This document shows, piece by piece, positions 5,545 to 7,008 of a DNA stretch of 7,008 bases. Source of the stretch: Hyphomicrobiaceae bacterium (GTDB lineage Bacteria; Pseudomonadota; Alphaproteobacteria; Rhizobiales; Hyphomicrobiaceae); assembly GCA_017353825.1 (NCBI GenBank), contig JAFMSC010000225.1, positions 1 to 7,008 on the forward strand, written 5' to 3'. The position numbers and the translations under genes were made by a program. Each line of letters opens with the position of its first letter. The first letter of the stretch is position 1. The notes under the pieces were generated by a model, which was not told the DNA's origin, did no database searches, and saw only the letters and a list, made by a program, of their open reading frames with translations.

Positions 5545-6852
5545 ATGGCACGCTGGCTCAAACGCGGAATCGATGCGAGCGCCATCAAGGCCGCCGACGC
5601 CAAGGTGCGCGAGACCGTGGAGCGCATTCTGGCTGAGGTCGAGGAGCGCAAGGATAAGGCCATCCGCGCACTGTCCGAGAAGTTCGACACGTGGTCGCCC
5701 GCCGAGTTCAGGCTGTCTCGGGCGGAGATCGAGCGCGCCGTCGCCCAAGTACCGCAGCGCGACCTCGACGATATCAGGTTCGCCCAGGCCCAGGTGCGCA
5801 ACTTCGCCGAGAAGCAGAAGGAGACGTTGCGTGACCTGGAGGTGGAGACGCTGCCGGGCGTGGTGCTCGGGCATCGCCACATCCCCGTGCACTCCATCGG
5901 CTGCTATGTGCCGGGCGGCCGCTATCCCATGGTCGCCTCGGCGCATATGTCGATCGTCACGGCTAAGGTGGCCGGAGTAATGCGCATCATCGCATGCGCC
6001 CCTCCGCACAAGGGCGGACCGCATGCTGCCACCGTCGCCGCCATGCACCTCGGCGGCGCGGACGAGATCTACGTTCTTGGCGGCGTCCAGGCCGTCGCCG
6101 CCATGGTGCTGGGCACCGAGACGATCGAGCCCGTGGATATGATCGTCGGCCCCGGCAATGCCTATGTGGCCGAGGCCAAGCGCCAGCTGTTCGGCCGCGT
6201 CGGCATCGATCTGCTGGCTGGTCCGACCGAGACGCTGATCATCGCCGACGACTCGGTGGACGCCGAGATCTGCGCCACCGACCTGCTGGGCCAGGCCGAG
6301 CACGGGCCGACCTCGCCCGCGGTGATGATCACCAATTCCGAGAAGCTGGCGCGCGAGACCATGGTCGAGGTCGAGCGCCTCTTGTCGATCCTGCCGACGG
6401 CCGATTCGGCCGGCCAGGCCTGGAAAGACTACGGCGAGGTGATCGTCTGCGACAGCACGCAGGAGATGATCGCGGAGGCCGACCGCGTCGCCTCTGAGCA
6501 CGTGCAGGTGATGACACGGGACCCTGACCTGTTCCTCAACGGCATGCGCAACTACGGCTCGTTATTCCTGGGGCCGCGCACCAACGTGGCCTACGGCGAT
6601 AAGGTGATCGGCACCAACCACACGCTCCCCACCAAGCGGGCGGCGCGCTACACTGGTGGGCTGTGGGTCGGTAAGTTCATGAAGACGTGCACCTACCAGA
6701 AGGTGCTCACCGACGAGGCCAGCGCCAGGATCGGCGAGTACTGCTCGCGGCTGTGCGCATTGGAAGGCTTCTTCGGCCACGCCGAGCAGGCCAATGTGCG
6801 CGTACGCCGCTATGGCGGGCGCAACGTGCCCTACGCGGCAGCGGCGGAGTAG
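5545..6852 (+). CDS. Histidinol dehydrogenase family enzyme, sulfopropanediol 3-dehydrogenase (HpsN)-like
   Basis: A 435-residue NAD- and metal-dependent dehydrogenase of the HisD family (usual length about 430). HisD-type enzymes oxidise a primary alcohol in two steps to the acid. All main active-site positions of E. coli HisD have matches: Q250 and H253 (GQAEHGPTSP), the E318-H319 pair (ASEHVQV), D352 (AYGDKVIGTNH) and H412 (FFGHA), which covers the zinc ligands and the general base. The cofactor segment includes CYVPGGRYPM (120-129), VLGGVQAVAA (177-186) and VGPGNAYVAEAKR (201-213). Details such as GRYPMVASAHMS, TNHTLPTKRAARYTGGLWVGKF and RLCALEGFFGHA resemble HpsN-type enzymes, which oxidise 2,3-dihydroxypropane-1-sulfonate to sulfolactate, rather than biosynthetic HisD. 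No other his gene is nearby, and an SDR gene follows 4 bases downstream. The exact substrate is not certain; other small diols or amino alcohols are possible. Confidence 0.92.
   Translation: MARWLKRGIDASAIKAADAKVRETVERILAEVEERKDKAIRALSEKFDTWSPAEFRLSRAEIERAVAQVPQRDLDDIRFAQAQVRNFAEKQKETLRDLEVETLPGVVLGHRHIPVHSIGCYVPGGRYPMVASAHMSIVTAKVAGVMRIIACAPPHKGGPHAATVAAMHLGGADEIYVLGGVQAVAAMVLGTETIEPVDMIVGPGNAYVAEAKRQLFGRVGIDLLAGPTETLIIADDSVDAEICATDLLGQAEHGPTSPAVMITNSEKLARETMVEVERLLSILPTADSAGQAWKDYGEVIVCDSTQEMIAEADRVASEHVQVMTRDPDLFLNGMRNYGSLFLGPRTNVAYGDKVIGTNHTLPTKRAARYTGGLWVGKFMKTCTYQKVLTDEASARIGEYCSRLCALEGFFGHAEQANVRVRRYGGRNVPYAAAAE
6846..6849 (+). promoter_or_regulatory. SD supporting a TTG start for the SDR gene
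   Basis: GGAG lies within the last codons of the HisD-family gene, 7 bases before TTG at 6857. An alternative in-frame ATG at 6812 inside the upstream gene has no SD. Confidence 0.5.
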
Positions 6853-6856
6853 CCCC

Positions 6857-7008
6857 TTGGAGCTAACCGCCACACCCTCCTTCCGGCTCGACGGTCGGCA
6901 CGCCCTGGTGACGGGCGCCGGCCGCGGCATCGGCCTCGCGGCGGCCTCGGTTCTGGCGGCTGCGGGGGCGCAGGTGACGCTCGCGTCACGCACGACGCAG
7001 GAGGTCGA
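6857..7008 (+). CDS. Short-chain dehydrogenase/reductase (SDR), N-terminal part
   Basis: Fifty codons are visible before the window ends. They show FRLDGRHALVTGAGRGIG (9-26), with the Rossmann glycine motif TGAGRGIG at 19-26, and the second strand VTLASR (40-45). The absence of an Asp at the end of this strand, with Arg45 instead, suggests NADP(H) rather than NAD(H); this is inference. The start is taken as TTG at 6857, with GGAG 7 bases upstream. The gene follows the HisD-family stop by 4 bases, so the two are co-transcribed and probably coupled. Oxidoreductases including SDR-type enzymes accompany HpsN in sulfonate-diol pathways, acting on the secondary hydroxyl, so a similar partner role is plausible here. 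Catalytic Tyr-x-x-x-Lys lies beyond the window, so function and length cannot be judged. Confidence 0.9.
   Translation, partial: MELTATPSFRLDGRHALVTGAGRGIGLAAASVLAAAGAQVTLASRTTQEV

Noticed and set aside
5476..6501. Minus-strand open frame (341 codons)
   Set aside because: It is antisense to the HisD-family gene, which has every active-site residue; the minus-strand text is low-complexity His/Asp/Gly-rich.
5545..6852. Biosynthetic histidinol dehydrogenase (hisD)
   Set aside because: No his genes adjoin it, and several motifs look like the HpsN-type branch; the family name alone does not prove histidine synthesis.

Overview
The window is GC-rich, gene-dense bacterial DNA. Compact Shine-Dalgarno (SD)-led genes and catabolic enzyme families suggest a soil or environmental bacterium, such as a high-GC Pseudomonadota or Rokubacteria-like lineage. 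The sequence alone does not fix the taxon, and no RNA gene, CRISPR array or phage gene was seen.

Layout. Bases 2-1156 (+) hold the C-terminal part of a glycogen-debranching-enzyme-like glycoside hydrolase whose start lies before the window. After a 160-base gap comes a complete acyl-CoA dehydrogenase (1317-2483, +). Its likely catalytic glutamate sits at the isovaleryl-/long-chain-type position, not in the usual C-terminal motif. Bases 2484-2807 have no gene but contain two clean hairpins, one of which covers the ribosome binding site of what follows. Bases 2808-3866 (+) are the remains of one roughly 350-residue protein, broken by at least four frame changes and two in-frame stops. Its neighbours are intact, so this looks like real decay. 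I think it belongs to an unnamed family that recurs in environmental genomes, possibly mobile, but I cannot verify that here.

On the minus strand, a dienelactone-hydrolase-family enzyme (4978-4229) and a 100-residue DUF6295-like protein (4217-3915) form a tight two-gene operon. The SD of the second gene overlaps the stop codon of the first. A 566-base intergenic region (4979-5544) separates this operon from a divergent plus-strand pair. That pair is a histidinol-dehydrogenase-family enzyme resembling sulfopropanediol 3-dehydrogenase (HpsN type; 5545-6852), followed 4 bases later by a short-chain dehydrogenase that runs off the window (6857-7008).

Functional reading. The two dehydrogenases probably act in sequence on a small diol or hydroxy acid (inference). 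The hydrolase, acyl-CoA dehydrogenase and debranching-like enzyme add to a catabolic picture, but nothing links them into one pathway. I found no convincing new multi-gene system. The most unusual parts are the decayed gene with its upstream hairpins, the HpsN-like/SDR pair, and the conserved small protein coupled to the hydrolase.
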